Positions 34,688 through 42,275 of a stretch of DNA of 64,000 nt are shown here, piece after piece. The notes below the pieces were generated by a model. That model did not search any database. It was not told the origin of the DNA and worked only from the letters and a program-made list of their open reading frames with translations. The position numbers were made by a program, and so were the translations under genes. The first letter of the stretch is position 1. The number at the start of each line of letters is the position of its first letter. Source of the stretch: Leifsonia sp. Root112D2 (GTDB lineage Bacteria; Actinomycetota; Actinomycetes; Actinomycetales; Microbacteriaceae); assembly GCF_001424905.1 (NCBI RefSeq), contig NZ_LMCU01000001.1, positions 611,150-675,149 of the forward strand. Reading direction: 5' to 3'.

Positions 34688-35254
34688 ATGGTCGAAGGCA
34701 AGCCGCTGCGCGCGGACGCTCGTCGGAACAGGGATGCCCTGATCTCCAAGGGCCGGGAGATCTTCGCCGCCGGCGATGAGAGCGTTCGCTTCGATGATTT
34801 CGCCAATCTGGCCGGTGTCGGCACTGGCACGCTGTATCGGCACTTTCCGACGAGGGAGTCTCTCGCCGCCGCGGTGTACGAGGCAGAGGTCTCAACGCTG
34901 TGCGAACTGGCCCGCACACTCCGGAACGCCCTGCCCGCCGGGGAAGCACTGACAACCATGCTCCGACGCTGGGTGGACCACGTCGATGCCGATCACACTC
35001 TCGCGCGCAGGCTTGCCGCATTGCTGACTGCAGCCCCCGACCAGATGGTGCGCGGTGGTCGCGAGCTGGAGCAGGCCATCGCCGAGTTGGTCGCCGATGG
35101 GGTCGGTGCGGGTGTCGTGCGCGACGACGTTCCAGCGGGAGCGGTCATGATGGCCCTACACGGCATCGGCGCGGCTCACGACCGACCCGAGTGGCGTGCC
35201 GAAGCCGACAGCGTCATCACCTTGATCATCGACGGCCTGGCCCGGAGGCCCTAA
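34688..35254 (+). CDS. TetR family transcriptional regulator
   Basis: About 188 residues. HTH ADARRNRDALISKGREIF followed by DDFANLAGVGTGTLYRHFPTRESL, the TetR recognition region; C-terminal domain of the TetR_C_33-like type (LRRWVDHVDADHTLARRLAALL). Starts at ATG 34688 or 34685; AGGA just upstream favours 34688. The probable repressor of the divergent reductase via the two palindromes. Confidence 0.85.
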   Translation: MVEGKPLRADARRNRDALISKGREIFAAGDESVRFDDFANLAGVGTGTLYRHFPTRESLAAAVYEAEVSTLCELARTLRNALPAGEALTTMLRRWVDHVDADHTLARRLAALLTAAPDQMVRGGRELEQAIAELVADGVGAGVVRDDVPAGAVMMALHGIGAAHDRPEWRAEADSVITLIIDGLARRP

Positions 35255-35288
35255 CCGTAGACATCGATAACGGTCTTCGATTGAGGAG

Positions 35289-35377
35289 CGGAGACGGAGA
35301 GATTTGAACTCTCGGTTCCCTTACGGGAACTCCACCTTAGCAGGGTGGTGCACTAGGCCGGACTATGCGACGTCTCC
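35289..35377 (-). tRNA. tRNA-Ser(GCT)
   Basis: 89-nt class II tRNA on the minus strand: acceptor GGAGACG/CGTCTCC, anticodon arm with CCACC-CTGCTAA-GGTGG giving anticodon GCT, long variable arm (GTTCCCGTAAGGGAAC), T arm GAGAG-TTCAAAT-CTCTC, discriminator G. Confidence 0.95.
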
Positions 35378-35482
35378 AGCGCATCCGCTTGGCAGATGCA
35401 CGACAGCAATCATATCTGGCCTGCGCGAAAACCCAAGTTGAGCGGCACTCGGCCGGCCCACGCACGCCGCCTGACGTCGTTG

Positions 35483-36778
35483 CTAGTTGCCCTTCGAACA
35501 CGTTGTCGTACTCGCGGACTGCCCCTGAATGTTGTCGGGAAGGGTCACGGCCGTTCCGTCCGGTGCGGCCGTCGAGGTGCTCGTCGTGCTCGGTGGGCTC
35601 GTCGTCGAGCCGGTGGGAGGCGCGGTCGTGGCGGAAGCATCCGGCACCGTCGGCGCATTCGTGCTGACGACGGCTCCGCGACCCACGGTTCCACCGAGCT
35701 GGATGGGCCGGTCGTTCTTCAGCGCGTTGAACAGCACGGCTGCGGAGTCGTAGTCCGGAACGACCCGGTTGCTGTCATCCGGGTCAGCGAAGACCGGATA
35801 CTGCACAAACACCATCTTGTCGAGATCGATGTCTTTGAGCAGCATCGCGATCTGGTACACCGTGGTGAGGTTGTTCAGGCTTGCCGAGAACTCCATGTTC
35901 TTCAGCGCCGCGTTCGCTACTCCCCACACCTTTGCGGGGTTGGTGAGCGTTCCGCCATCTTTGACCGTACGCACCAGTGCGGAAAGGTACACCTGCTGGT
36001 TGCTGATGCGGCCCAGATCGCTGCCGTCACCCACCCCTTCTCGAGTACGAAGGAAAGAAAGCGCCTGGGCGCCCTTGAGCGTGTATGTTCCCGGGTCCAT
36101 GTGCAGCTCGGGATCGACCAGATCGTCATCGATACGGGAAGCGACGCACACCTGCACACCACCGACCGCATTTGCCATGGCGATGACACCGTTGAACTTG
36201 ATGTCGGCCGCGAACGGAATCGTGATGGCGTCATCAACAAGCGACTGCACGGCAAGCACGGTGCACGCCAGACCGCCCTCGGCGAGCGTCGTGTTGAACT
36301 GCGACTTGGAGCGGGCCGAGAGCATGCCGCCCTGTCCATCGGGACACTCAGGAATCGGCACCATCAGGTCTCGGGGAAAGCTGACGACGGTTGCCGATTT
36401 ATGGTCGGCGGCGACGTGCAACAACATGGTCACATCGTTGTTTCCCGGTCCGGAGCTGTCGGCCAGGCTGCCGTAGTTCCCTCCCTGCCCCGTGCGGGTG
36501 TCCACGCCGGCGAGCAACAGGTTCACGCCTCCGGGGTACGTGCCAATGTCGGGCACCGGGCCTGATGTCTTCTCCCCCACGAGATGAATCACCGGCTTGG
36601 CGGATCGCGACAGATCCCACGCCGCGTAGCCGACCACGGCGACCGAGCTCACCACAACCACGGCAACCGTGGAGGCGAGTACCTTCACGATGGTGCCCAC
36701 CGGGCCGCGCTTACGCAAGCGCCCGTGGCGGGCGATCGTGGACCGCCCTCGACGTGCACGCGCATCGGATTGGCTCAC
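35483..36778 (-). CDS. LCP (LytR-CpsA-Psr) family cell-wall glycopolymer transferase
   Basis: 431 residues. Basic cytoplasmic N-terminus, one membrane segment (about 30-52), then the LCP domain: GGVNLLLAGVDTR, NNDVTMLLHVAADHKSATVVSFPRDLMVPIP with the conserved Arg-Asp, and LSFLRTREGVGDGSDLGRISNQQ. The last ~60 residues are a Thr/Ser/Pro-rich tail typical of a wall-exposed spacer. These enzymes ligate polyprenyl-linked glycopolymers to peptidoglycan or arabinogalactan-type acceptors outside the membrane. The stop lies 105 bp from tRNA-Ser. Confidence 0.9.
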   Translation of the reverse strand: MSQSDARARRGRSTIARHGRLRKRGPVGTIVKVLASTVAVVVVSSVAVVGYAAWDLSRSAKPVIHLVGEKTSGPVPDIGTYPGGVNLLLAGVDTRTGQGGNYGSLADSSGPGNNDVTMLLHVAADHKSATVVSFPRDLMVPIPECPDGQGGMLSARSKSQFNTTLAEGGLACTVLAVQSLVDDAITIPFAADIKFNGVIAMANAVGGVQVCVASRIDDDLVDPELHMDPGTYTLKGAQALSFLRTREGVGDGSDLGRISNQQVYLSALVRTVKDGGTLTNPAKVWGVANAALKNMEFSASLNNLTTVYQIAMLLKDIDLDKMVFVQYPVFADPDDSNRVVPDYDSAAVLFNALKNDRPIQLGGTVGRGAVVSTNAPTVPDASATTAPPTGSTTSPPSTTSTSTAAPDGTAVTLPDNIQGQSASTTTCSKGN

Positions 36779-36815
36779 GACGCTCCGTTCGAGTTGGTAA
36801 TGGGGCGAACTTGCG

Positions 36816-36841
36816 CGGAGGGCGTGGGATTCGAACCCACG
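36816..36841 (-). other. 3' fragment of a tRNA gene (T arm and acceptor strand), putative att scar
   Basis: On the minus strand GTGGG-TTCGAAT-CCCAC forms a perfect T arm, followed by the 3' acceptor strand GCCCTCC and discriminator G. No matching 5' acceptor, D arm or anticodon arm is present upstream (to about 36930); the matching 5' strand would be GGAGGGC, as in several tRNA-Ser genes. This is what remains at one end when an element integrates in the 3' part of a tRNA gene. The intact copy would be at the other end and is not in the window. Confidence 0.65.
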
Positions 36842-36974
36842 ACTTACCTACCAAGACTATGGAAAATGACGACACTTCCCAGTGTTTTCAAGGCATTAGG
36901 CTCACAGCGGCACGCGTCGATCATCCTCGTTCTTGTTCAAATGTGGCCAAAATGTGGCCAAGCGGCCGGGCATG
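36842..36974. other. island-side sequence next to the tRNA fragment
   Basis: No intact gene. It contains a 10-bp direct repeat AATGTGGCCA twice (near 36939-36959). On the minus strand a short open tail (about 20 codons, LATFWPH... ending at a stop near 36900) could be the C-terminus of a lost integrase, but it is too short to assign. Confidence 0.35.
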
Positions 36975-36988
36975 ATTTGCATGTGATG
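36975..36988. repeat. left 14-bp target-site duplication of the IS481 element
   Basis: ATTTGCATGTGATG immediately left of the IS; an exact copy lies at 41765-41778, immediately right. The length is within the range reported for IS481-family insertions. It proves that the two transposase halves belong to one insertion. Confidence 0.85.
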
Positions 36989-37085
36989 TGTGATGTCTCA
37001 AGACATCGGTGACACTTCTGCCTCAATAGATCGGTGACAGTTCCGGGGTTCTTCGTGGTGACAGTTCTTCGTCGATGTTTGACGG

Positions 37086-37725
37086 ATGAGCCCAGTTGAA
37101 CCTGTTGATCCTCGTGTCCGTCTCGCGATCGCCCAGTGGCCTGATGATGCGCCGCGCGGGTCGGTGACGACCTTCTGTCTTCTGTCTTGAGCACGGTCTG
37201 TCTCGCAAGACGTTTTACGCGATCCGAAAACGCGCGCTGCTGGAAGGGCAGGCTGCAGCGTTGGAGCCTCGCAGCCGTCGCCCTGCGCTGAGTCCGAACC
37301 GCATCGCTGACGACGTGAAGGCTCGGGCGGTGGGGGTTCGTGCCGCGCTGGAGCAATCCGGTTTGGACCATGGCCCGATCAGCGTTCACGAGAAAATGCG
37401 ATCGCTGGGCATGGAGCCGGTCCCGGCGGTCTCGTCGTTGGCGCGGATCTTCCGCGAGGCGGGTGTTGCGCGGGTGGAGCCGAGGAAGAAACCGCGAGCG
37501 TCGTACCGGCGGTTCGTCTATCCGGCGCCGAACGCATGCTGGCAGCTCGACGGGACCGAATACGTCCTCACCGGTGGACGCAAATGTGTGATCTTCCAGC
37601 TCATCGACGATCACTCCCGCCTGGCCGTCGCGACCCATGTTGCTTGGGGTGAGACCTCGGCTGGTGCGATCGCGGTCGTCGCGAAAGGGATCGCGGCTCA
37701 CGGCGTTCCGCAGCGGCTTCTCAGC
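37086..37725 (+). pseudogene. IS481-family transposase, 5' part (frameshifted and truncated)
   Basis: ATG 37086 opens the family N-terminus (SPVEPVDPRVRLAIAQWPDDAPRG). Then TTCTGTC is duplicated (37173-37179, 37180-37186), moving the downstream HTH and integrase-core sequence (LEHGLSRKTFYAIRKRALLEG, then CWQLDGTEYVLTGG with the first catalytic Asp) into another frame, open to 37728. Coding stops at QRLLSD, the second catalytic Asp, where the RIT-type element begins. The 3' part resumes at 41102. Confidence 0.85.
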
Positions 37726-37811
37726 GATTATGCCGACCTGATGATTATGCCGACCTCGGCCCGGACGGCCCGGCTGGGCGGGGGTTCCGTGCTGGCCAGG
37801 TCGGCATAATC
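37726..37811. repeat. left 86-bp inverted repeat of the RIT-type element
   Basis: The exact reverse complement of 40988-41073. Internally GATTATGCCGACCT occurs twice in direct orientation (37726, 37743) and once inverted at the inner end (37798-37811), suggesting three recombinase-binding sites per end. The stop codon of the last recombinase (37810-37812) overlaps its inner edge. Confidence 0.95.
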
Positions 37812-38802
37812 ACAGGGCCTCCAGGAAGGCGAGTAGGGGATCGGGTGGCCGGTAGTGGCCGGGAGGCGTGCCCGGTGGGGCGACGCGAGCGATCGCTTTT
37901 TGTTTCTGACTCATATCGGCGTGTAGGTAGATCTGGGTGGTGGTGGCGGGCTGCTCGTGGCCGAGCCAGAGCGCGATGATCGTGACGTCGGTGCCTGATT
38001 CGAGCAGCCGCATCGCGGCTGTGTGACGCAGCGTGTGCATCCCGACGTGTTTGGTCCTCAGAGAAGGACAGGTCATGCGTGCGGCGTTGAGGTGACGGGC
38101 CAGGCGGTGTTCGACCGCGTCGCGACTCAGGCGGCTTCCAGTGCGGGTGGGAAACAGCGGGTCTGTGTCGGTGCCGCCGCGTTCGCGTAACCAGACTCGC
38201 AACACTTCGACGGTGTGGGGTGTCAGCGGTGTTGCGCGTTCTTTGCGGCCTTTGCCGAGGCAGTGCACGTAGGCGCCGGCTTGAAGGTGAACGTCGTCGA
38301 TAGTCAGCCCAGTCAGTTCGGAGATCCGTAGTCCGGTCTGGCCGGCCAGTACCAGCATGGCGTGGTCGCGTCGCCCGGCCCAGGTGGTCCGGTCGGGTGC
38401 GGCCAGTAGCGCGTCCAGTTCGGTCCCGGTCAGCCAGGTCACCAGTCGGCGCTCGTAGCGTTTGGCCGGGATCGCCAGTACCCGCTGGATCGTTGCGGCG
38501 TGTTCCGGATGTCGCAGCGCGGCGTAGCTGAACAGCGAATGGATCGCGGCGAGCCGGTTGTTGCGGGTGCGAGCCCGGTTGCCCCGTTCGTGTTCGAGAT
38601 GAGTCAGGAACGCGCCGATCAGCGGTGCGTCGAGATCGGCGATGTCCAACACGCTGGGCTTTTTGCTGGTGCGCTCGGCGGCGAAGCGAAGCAGCAGCCG
38701 GAACGTGTCCCGGTAGCCGCTGATCGTGTTAGGGCTGGCGTCGCGTTGGCCTATCAGCCGGTCGGTGAAGAACGCTTCTAACAGGGGCGCGAGGGCGCTC
38801 AT
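37810..38802 (-). CDS. tyrosine recombinase, third of the RIT trio
   Basis: 330 residues. N-terminal SAM-like core-binding domain (LLEAFFTDRLIGQRDASPNTISGYRDTF), catalytic domain with Arg in QTGLRISELTGL, Lys region CLGKGRKERATPL, HTLRHTAAMRLLESG, His in LWLGHEQP and nucleophile Tyr in TTTQIYLHAD. Starts 2 bp after the stop of the second recombinase. RIT members are thought to act together, but the division of labour is not known. Confidence 0.92.
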   Translation of the reverse strand: MSALAPLLEAFFTDRLIGQRDASPNTISGYRDTFRLLLRFAAERTSKKPSVLDIADLDAPLIGAFLTHLEHERGNRARTRNNRLAAIHSLFSYAALRHPEHAATIQRVLAIPAKRYERRLVTWLTGTELDALLAAPDRTTWAGRRDHAMLVLAGQTGLRISELTGLTIDDVHLQAGAYVHCLGKGRKERATPLTPHTVEVLRVWLRERGGTDTDPLFPTRTGSRLSRDAVEHRLARHLNAARMTCPSLRTKHVGMHTLRHTAAMRLLESGTDVTIIALWLGHEQPATTTQIYLHADMSQKQKAIARVAPPGTPPGHYRPPDPLLAFLEAL

Positions 38803-38804
38803 GA

Positions 38805-39722
38805 TCAGGCCCCGAACCGACGGTCCAGGCCGGCAGCGGCCAACTGCATCAACTCCGGCACTGCGGAGAAGTACCAGTAGGTACTGGCTGGGCTGACATG
38901 ACCCAGATAGGTCGACAGCACGGGAAGACGGCCGGTGATATCGGCGCCGTCGCGTTGCCAGCCGATGAGAGTGTTCACCACGAAACTGTGTCTGAGGTCA
39001 TGAACACGAGGCCGTTTCCCGGGCGCGGTCGGCAAGCCAGCTGGAGCGAGCAGAGATGCGAAGGCGACATCCACCATGTTGGTGCTCACCGGACCCCCGG
39101 TGCCGGATACGAACAACGTGTTCGCACGCCCTGTGGGGGCCAACCGGTCGCGGTGGCAGATGTAGTCGGCCAGTGCGCTGGTGACGCTCGGGTGTAACGG
39201 CACGAGCCGGTCCCGGTCGAACTTAGCGTGCCGCAACAGCAACACGCCGGTGCCCAGGTCCACGTCCGGCACGGTCATGGCCAGCGCTTCACCGACCCGC
39301 ATGCCGGTGGTCGCCAGCAGGCCGAACAGTGTCTGGTAGGTGATCGCGCGTAGTTGCGGGCGCAACTGCCCGGTAGCGGCCAGCAGCCGGATGATTTGCT
39401 CGGCAGAGTAGATGTAGGGCACGTGGCGTTGCTGCTTGCCGAACAGCCCGCACGGCGGGATCTGAGTCGCCGGGTCGATGGTGGCAAGGTAACGGGCGAA
39501 CCCGCGCACCGCGCCGAGCCGGTGCGACAAGGTCACCGGGCTCGCCCCGACCGATAGCCGTGTCCAGGCGATCGCCGCCTCGACGGTAACGGCCTGAGCG
39601 CCGATAGCCTCCAGGTAGGCGAGGAAGTGCGGTAGCACCTGACCGGGGCGGGCCAGTTTGAACCCCAACGCCCGGCGCAGCCGCAGGTAGTCAGCGACGT
39701 GCTCGGCCAGTACGGCGTTCAT
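38805..39722 (-). CDS. tyrosine recombinase, second of the RIT trio
   Basis: 305 residues. VADYLRLRRALGFKLARPGQVLPHF N-terminal domain; catalytic set Arg in TTGMRVGEALAM, Lys in RHAKFDRDRLVPLH, HDLRHSFVVNTL, His in STYLGHVSP, Tyr in ASTYWYFSA. Overlaps the first recombinase by 4 bp (ATGA) and is followed at 2 bp by the third, so all three are one translational unit. Confidence 0.92.
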   Translation of the reverse strand: MNAVLAEHVADYLRLRRALGFKLARPGQVLPHFLAYLEAIGAQAVTVEAAIAWTRLSVGASPVTLSHRLGAVRGFARYLATIDPATQIPPCGLFGKQQRHVPYIYSAEQIIRLLAATGQLRPQLRAITYQTLFGLLATTGMRVGEALAMTVPDVDLGTGVLLLRHAKFDRDRLVPLHPSVTSALADYICHRDRLAPTGRANTLFVSGTGGPVSTNMVDVAFASLLAPAGLPTAPGKRPRVHDLRHSFVVNTLIGWQRDGADITGRLPVLSTYLGHVSPASTYWYFSAVPELMQLAAAGLDRRFGA

Positions 39723-40936
39723 CGTGTGCCCCCGAGCGGCCAGGGCGACGCCACGGTGCGCAATCGTTCAACATCGACACGGGCGTAAATGCTGGTGCTG
39801 GTGGTATCGGCGTGCCGAAGAACCTGCCCGATCTGCTGCAACGGCACCCCGGCGGCGACCATGTCGCAGGCCAGCGCATGCCGCAGCCGGTGCGGCCCGA
39901 GCGGGGTCAAGCCGGCGCGGATACTGGCCCGGCGCACCAAGCATCCCACCGCCTCGCGTGTCAGTGCGGCCCTGGGGGCGATGCTGCGCAGAAACACCTC
40001 CCGCAGCGCCGTCTCCGGCGGCCGGGCATGACGCAGGTAGGCGGCGATCGCCTCACCGACCTCGACCGGTAACGGCAACCCGTCCAGCCGTTTCCCCTTG
40101 CCGTGGATTGTGACCTGCCCGGTGCGCCAGTCGATGTCCTCCAGCCGTAGCACGGCGACCTCGCAAGCACGCAATCCCAACCGCATCAGTAGCAGGATGA
40201 CCGCGTAGTCACGGCACCCGTCCGCGGTGTGCCGATCACACACTTTCAGCAACGCCCGAGCATCAGTTGTGCTGATGCCCTGCGGCAAGACCGACCGGCG
40301 CCGCCCGGTCACCGCCAACGACGCCGCGGACAGATCGGTATCGATCACACCAGTCAGGTAGCAATAACGCAGGAAGGACCGCAGCGCGACCGCGAAGAAC
40401 TGCGCCGAACCGGCCGAGACCGTGTCGGCCTCAGCCAACACGGCGTGGGTCACCGCCGCGGTATCCACCGCCGACAGGTCCGCGCCGTGACCGTGTCCCT
40501 GAAGGAATCGCCGAGACCGAAGCGCGTAGGCCGAAATCGTCGAGGCCGCCAGCCCGCGTTCTTGGAGCAAGAACCGCGCGTAACCATCCAGCAGCGCGTC
40601 GACCGCCGAGACCGGCGGATCTGGCTCGTCAAGCGGTGCGCCGGCTGAGGCGAGTACCTCCAGCAACGGTGCCAGACTGGTCCGGGTGCAAAACGCGACA
40701 TAGCCACCCCTGCGCCGCTGGCCCAGGTATTCATCAACCTGCGCCGCTGTCAGTTCCGCCACCGCGAGTTGCCGCGCCGCCATCCACTTACTCAGGTGAG
40801 TCATCACCTGCAAATGCGGCACCCGCGTCAACGGCGCATAACCACGAACAGCCAGCACCCCCATCAGCTGTCCCGCGTATGGCTCCAACGGGCCCACCAC
40901 TTGCACCGTGATGACTTTGCTCTTCGGCTTGGACAT
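39719..40936 (-). CDS. tyrosine recombinase, first of the RIT trio
   Basis: 405 residues from ATG 40936, preceded by AAGGAGG 5 bp upstream; the frame runs back to a TTG without a site. Largest of the three: an added N-terminal ~90 residues, then SAM-like domain (DALLDGYARFLLQERGLAASTISAY) and catalytic core with Arg in RLGLRACEVAVL, Lys in IHGKGKRLDGLPL, HRLRHALACDMVAAG, His in VLRHADTTS and Tyr in SIYARVD. First gene after the right inverted repeat, which probably carries its promoter. Confidence 0.92.
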   Translation of the reverse strand: MSKPKSKVITVQVVGPLEPYAGQLMGVLAVRGYAPLTRVPHLQVMTHLSKWMAARQLAVAELTAAQVDEYLGQRRRGGYVAFCTRTSLAPLLEVLASAGAPLDEPDPPVSAVDALLDGYARFLLQERGLAASTISAYALRSRRFLQGHGHGADLSAVDTAAVTHAVLAEADTVSAGSAQFFAVALRSFLRYCYLTGVIDTDLSAASLAVTGRRRSVLPQGISTTDARALLKVCDRHTADGCRDYAVILLLMRLGLRACEVAVLRLEDIDWRTGQVTIHGKGKRLDGLPLPVEVGEAIAAYLRHARPPETALREVFLRSIAPRAALTREAVGCLVRRASIRAGLTPLGPHRLRHALACDMVAAGVPLQQIGQVLRHADTTSTSIYARVDVERLRTVASPWPLGGTR

Positions 40937-40987
40937 CCTGACCTCCTTCTCCGACAATCGGTGAAAGAAGCATCAACCCAACCGCAG

Positions 40988-41073
40988 GATTATGCCGACC
41001 TGGCCAGCACGGAACCCCCGCCCAGCCGGGCCGTCCGGGCCGAGGTCGGCATAATCATCAGGTCGGCATAATC
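40988..41073. repeat. right 86-bp inverted repeat of the RIT-type element
   Basis: The exact reverse complement of 37726-37811, lying 51 bp upstream of the first recombinase start. Same internal arrangement of three GATTATGCCGACCT-type sites. Confidence 0.95.
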
Positions 41074-41077
41074 GATC

Positions 41078-41097
41078 TTGTGCCGACGTCGGCACAA
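41078..41097. repeat. 20-bp perfect palindrome outside the right inverted repeat
   Basis: TTGTGCCGACGTCGGCACAA, between the right inverted repeat and the resumed transposase sequence (41102). Its half, TTGTGCCGAC, resembles the element's own TTATGCCGAC site, so it is probably part of the element end, making the two ends unequal. It is not present at the left end. Confidence 0.85.
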
Positions 41098-41101
41098 CGT
41101 C

Positions 41102-41686
41102 GATAACGGGGCCGCGTTGAACCCTTCCCGGCGCGGGGTCCTCGGCCAGCTGGTCGCCTATGTCACCTCGCTCGGGGTTGAGCCCATCACCGGCAAACCC
41201 TATAAACCGACCACGCAGGGCAAGAACGAACGCTTCCACCAGACCCTGTTCCGGTTCCTCGACAAGCAACCGATGGCAGCCAGCCTGGAGGAGTTGCAGG
41301 AGCAGGTCGACCGGTTCGACCAGGTCTATAACCACGAACGCCCCCACCAGGGGCTGCCAGGCCGGGTCACTCCCTCGCAGGCTTGGGCGGCGACCCCGAA
41401 AGCTGAACCACCGCGCCCCACGCCGAGGCCCGCTGCGGCCCTGCCGGACGGTGTTCGGATGACCCGTATTCGTGACAACGGAACCGTCTTCGTCCGCGGG
41501 ATCCGCTTCCAGGTCAGCCGCACCCTCTTCGGAACCCTCGCCTACCTCGTCGAAGCAGACGACTCCCTGTTGGTCTTCGACGACCAGGGCACCCTTCTCA
41601 TCGAGCACCAATGGCCGAAACCCGGAACCAAATACGTCGGCAGCGGCCGACCGAAAGGACCCCGCGGACCACGCAAAACCTTCTGA
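41102..41686 (+). pseudogene. IS481-family transposase, 3' part
   Basis: Resumes exactly where the 5' part stopped: GATAACGGGGCCGCG encodes DNGAALNPSRRG, continuing LLSD. It contains PYKPTTQGKNERFHQTLFR with the catalytic Glu and the typical RPHQGLPGRVTPSQAW segment. The beta-rich C-terminal extension (VFVRGIRFQVSRTLFG, LLVFDDQGTLLIEH) ends at a stop 1686 bases into this line of sequence (41686). Non-functional because separated from its first half. Confidence 0.88.
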
Positions 41687-41764
41687 GCGTCACCGATGTC
41701 CTGAGACATGAAGTGTTACCTATGTCCTGAGGCAGAACTGTTACCGATGTCTTGAGACATCACA

Positions 41765-41778
41765 ATTTGCATGTGATG
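41765..41778. repeat. right 14-bp target-site duplication of the IS481 element
   Basis: ATTTGCATGTGATG, identical to 36975-36988. It abuts, within 2 bp, the terminal TGTGATGTATC of a second, truncated IS481 copy, so the first IS landed at the edge of the second. Confidence 0.85.
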
Positions 41779-41779
41779 T

Positions 41780-42216
41780 TGTGATGTATCAGGACATGCC
41801 TGACAGTTCTGCATCAGGACATGCCTGACAGTTCTGCATCAGGACATGCCTGACAGTTCTGCATCAGGACATGCCTGACACTCAGAGAGTCCGAGGTTGT
41901 CGTCCCCGAGGCCGTCCCGAGCCGAGTTGTTTGATTCCGGGTCTGGGCCACCGGTATTTCATAAGCTCGGTGCCCTGGTCGTCGAAGACGAGCAGGTGTT
42001 GGTCGGTTTCGACGAGATAGACGCTTCGGCCGGCGAGAAGCCGGGTGACGTGGAACCGGGTTTGCCGCACCTGGACGATTCCGTTCCTGGCGACCGTGGT
42101 GCGGCGGATGCCGTCCCAGCCGACGGGCCGCAGCTGGTTCTTGGCCCGGGGTGGGTCGGCTTTCGGTGTCGCATCCCATGCCTGCTGCGGGGTGACTCTG
42201 CCGGGCAGTCCCCTTA
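41780..42216 (-). mobile_element. truncated second IS481-family copy
   Basis: Terminal TGTGATGTATCAGGACATG at 41780, then a 25-bp tandem repeat array, then (41882-42215, minus strand) the C-terminal ~110 codons of an IS481 transposase: GLPGRVTPQQAW, WDGIRRTTVARNG, LLVFDDQGTELMKYRW, stop at 41882. Similar to, but clearly different from, the copy next door. Its 5' part is missing; the break is near 42216, where sequence changes to the rhamnose-operon remnant. Confidence 0.82.
41788..41880. repeat. 25-bp tandem repeat, 3.7 copies
   Basis: ATCAGGACATGCCTGACAGTTCTGC repeated at 41788, 41813, 41838 and (partial) 41863. Copies are identical. It lies between the IS terminus and the end of the truncated transposase, where IS481 elements carry several similar transposase-binding words, here expanded. 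Confidence 0.9.
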
Positions 42217-42275
42217 ACTGAACGGTATTGAGGCTAAGGGAAGTTCGAAGTCTAAGAACTGCATGAGCCGTGCGA

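Larger units (their letters stand above)
37726..41101 (-). mobile_element. RIT-type element (three tandem tyrosine recombinases) with 86-bp inverted repeats
   Basis: Bounded by exact 86-bp inverted repeats (37726-37811 and 40988-41073) and inserted within the GAT codon of a transposase LLSD/NG motif; GAT is present at both junctions, so the crossover is within 3 bp. The right end extends 28 bp past its repeat with a 20-bp palindrome. Contents: three overlapping tyrosine recombinase genes read leftward and nothing else. This is the layout of RIT (recombinase in trio) elements. All three recombinases look intact, so it may still be mobile. Confidence 0.88.
36989..41764 (+). mobile_element. IS481-family insertion sequence, interrupted by a RIT-type element
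   Basis: Terminal inverted repeats: TGTGATGTCTCAAGACATCG at 36989 onward and its near-perfect counterpart (ending GATGTCTTGAGACATCACA) at 41764. Both ends also carry extra copies of a GATGTC..GAGACA / GGTGACAGTTC word spaced about 25 bp, likely transposase-binding sites. Bounded by an exact 14-bp direct repeat. The single transposase gene is dead: frameshifted by a 7-bp duplication and split by the 3.4-kb element at 37726-41101. Without that insert the IS is about 1.4 kb. Confidence 0.88.

Noticed and set aside
36937..37701. 254-codon minus-strand open frame over the IS481 left end
   Set aside because: It runs through the IS terminal repeat and antisense to the transposase, with composition typical of a shadow frame and no recognisable domain.
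37810..40936. Phage integrase of the tRNA-borne island
   Set aside because: The three tyrosine recombinases are inside their own inverted repeats within an IS gene, so they belong to the RIT-type element and not to the tRNA integration event.
41788..41880. CRISPR-like array
   Set aside because: The 25-bp units are strictly head-to-tail with no spacers and lie at an IS terminus; no cas genes are present.
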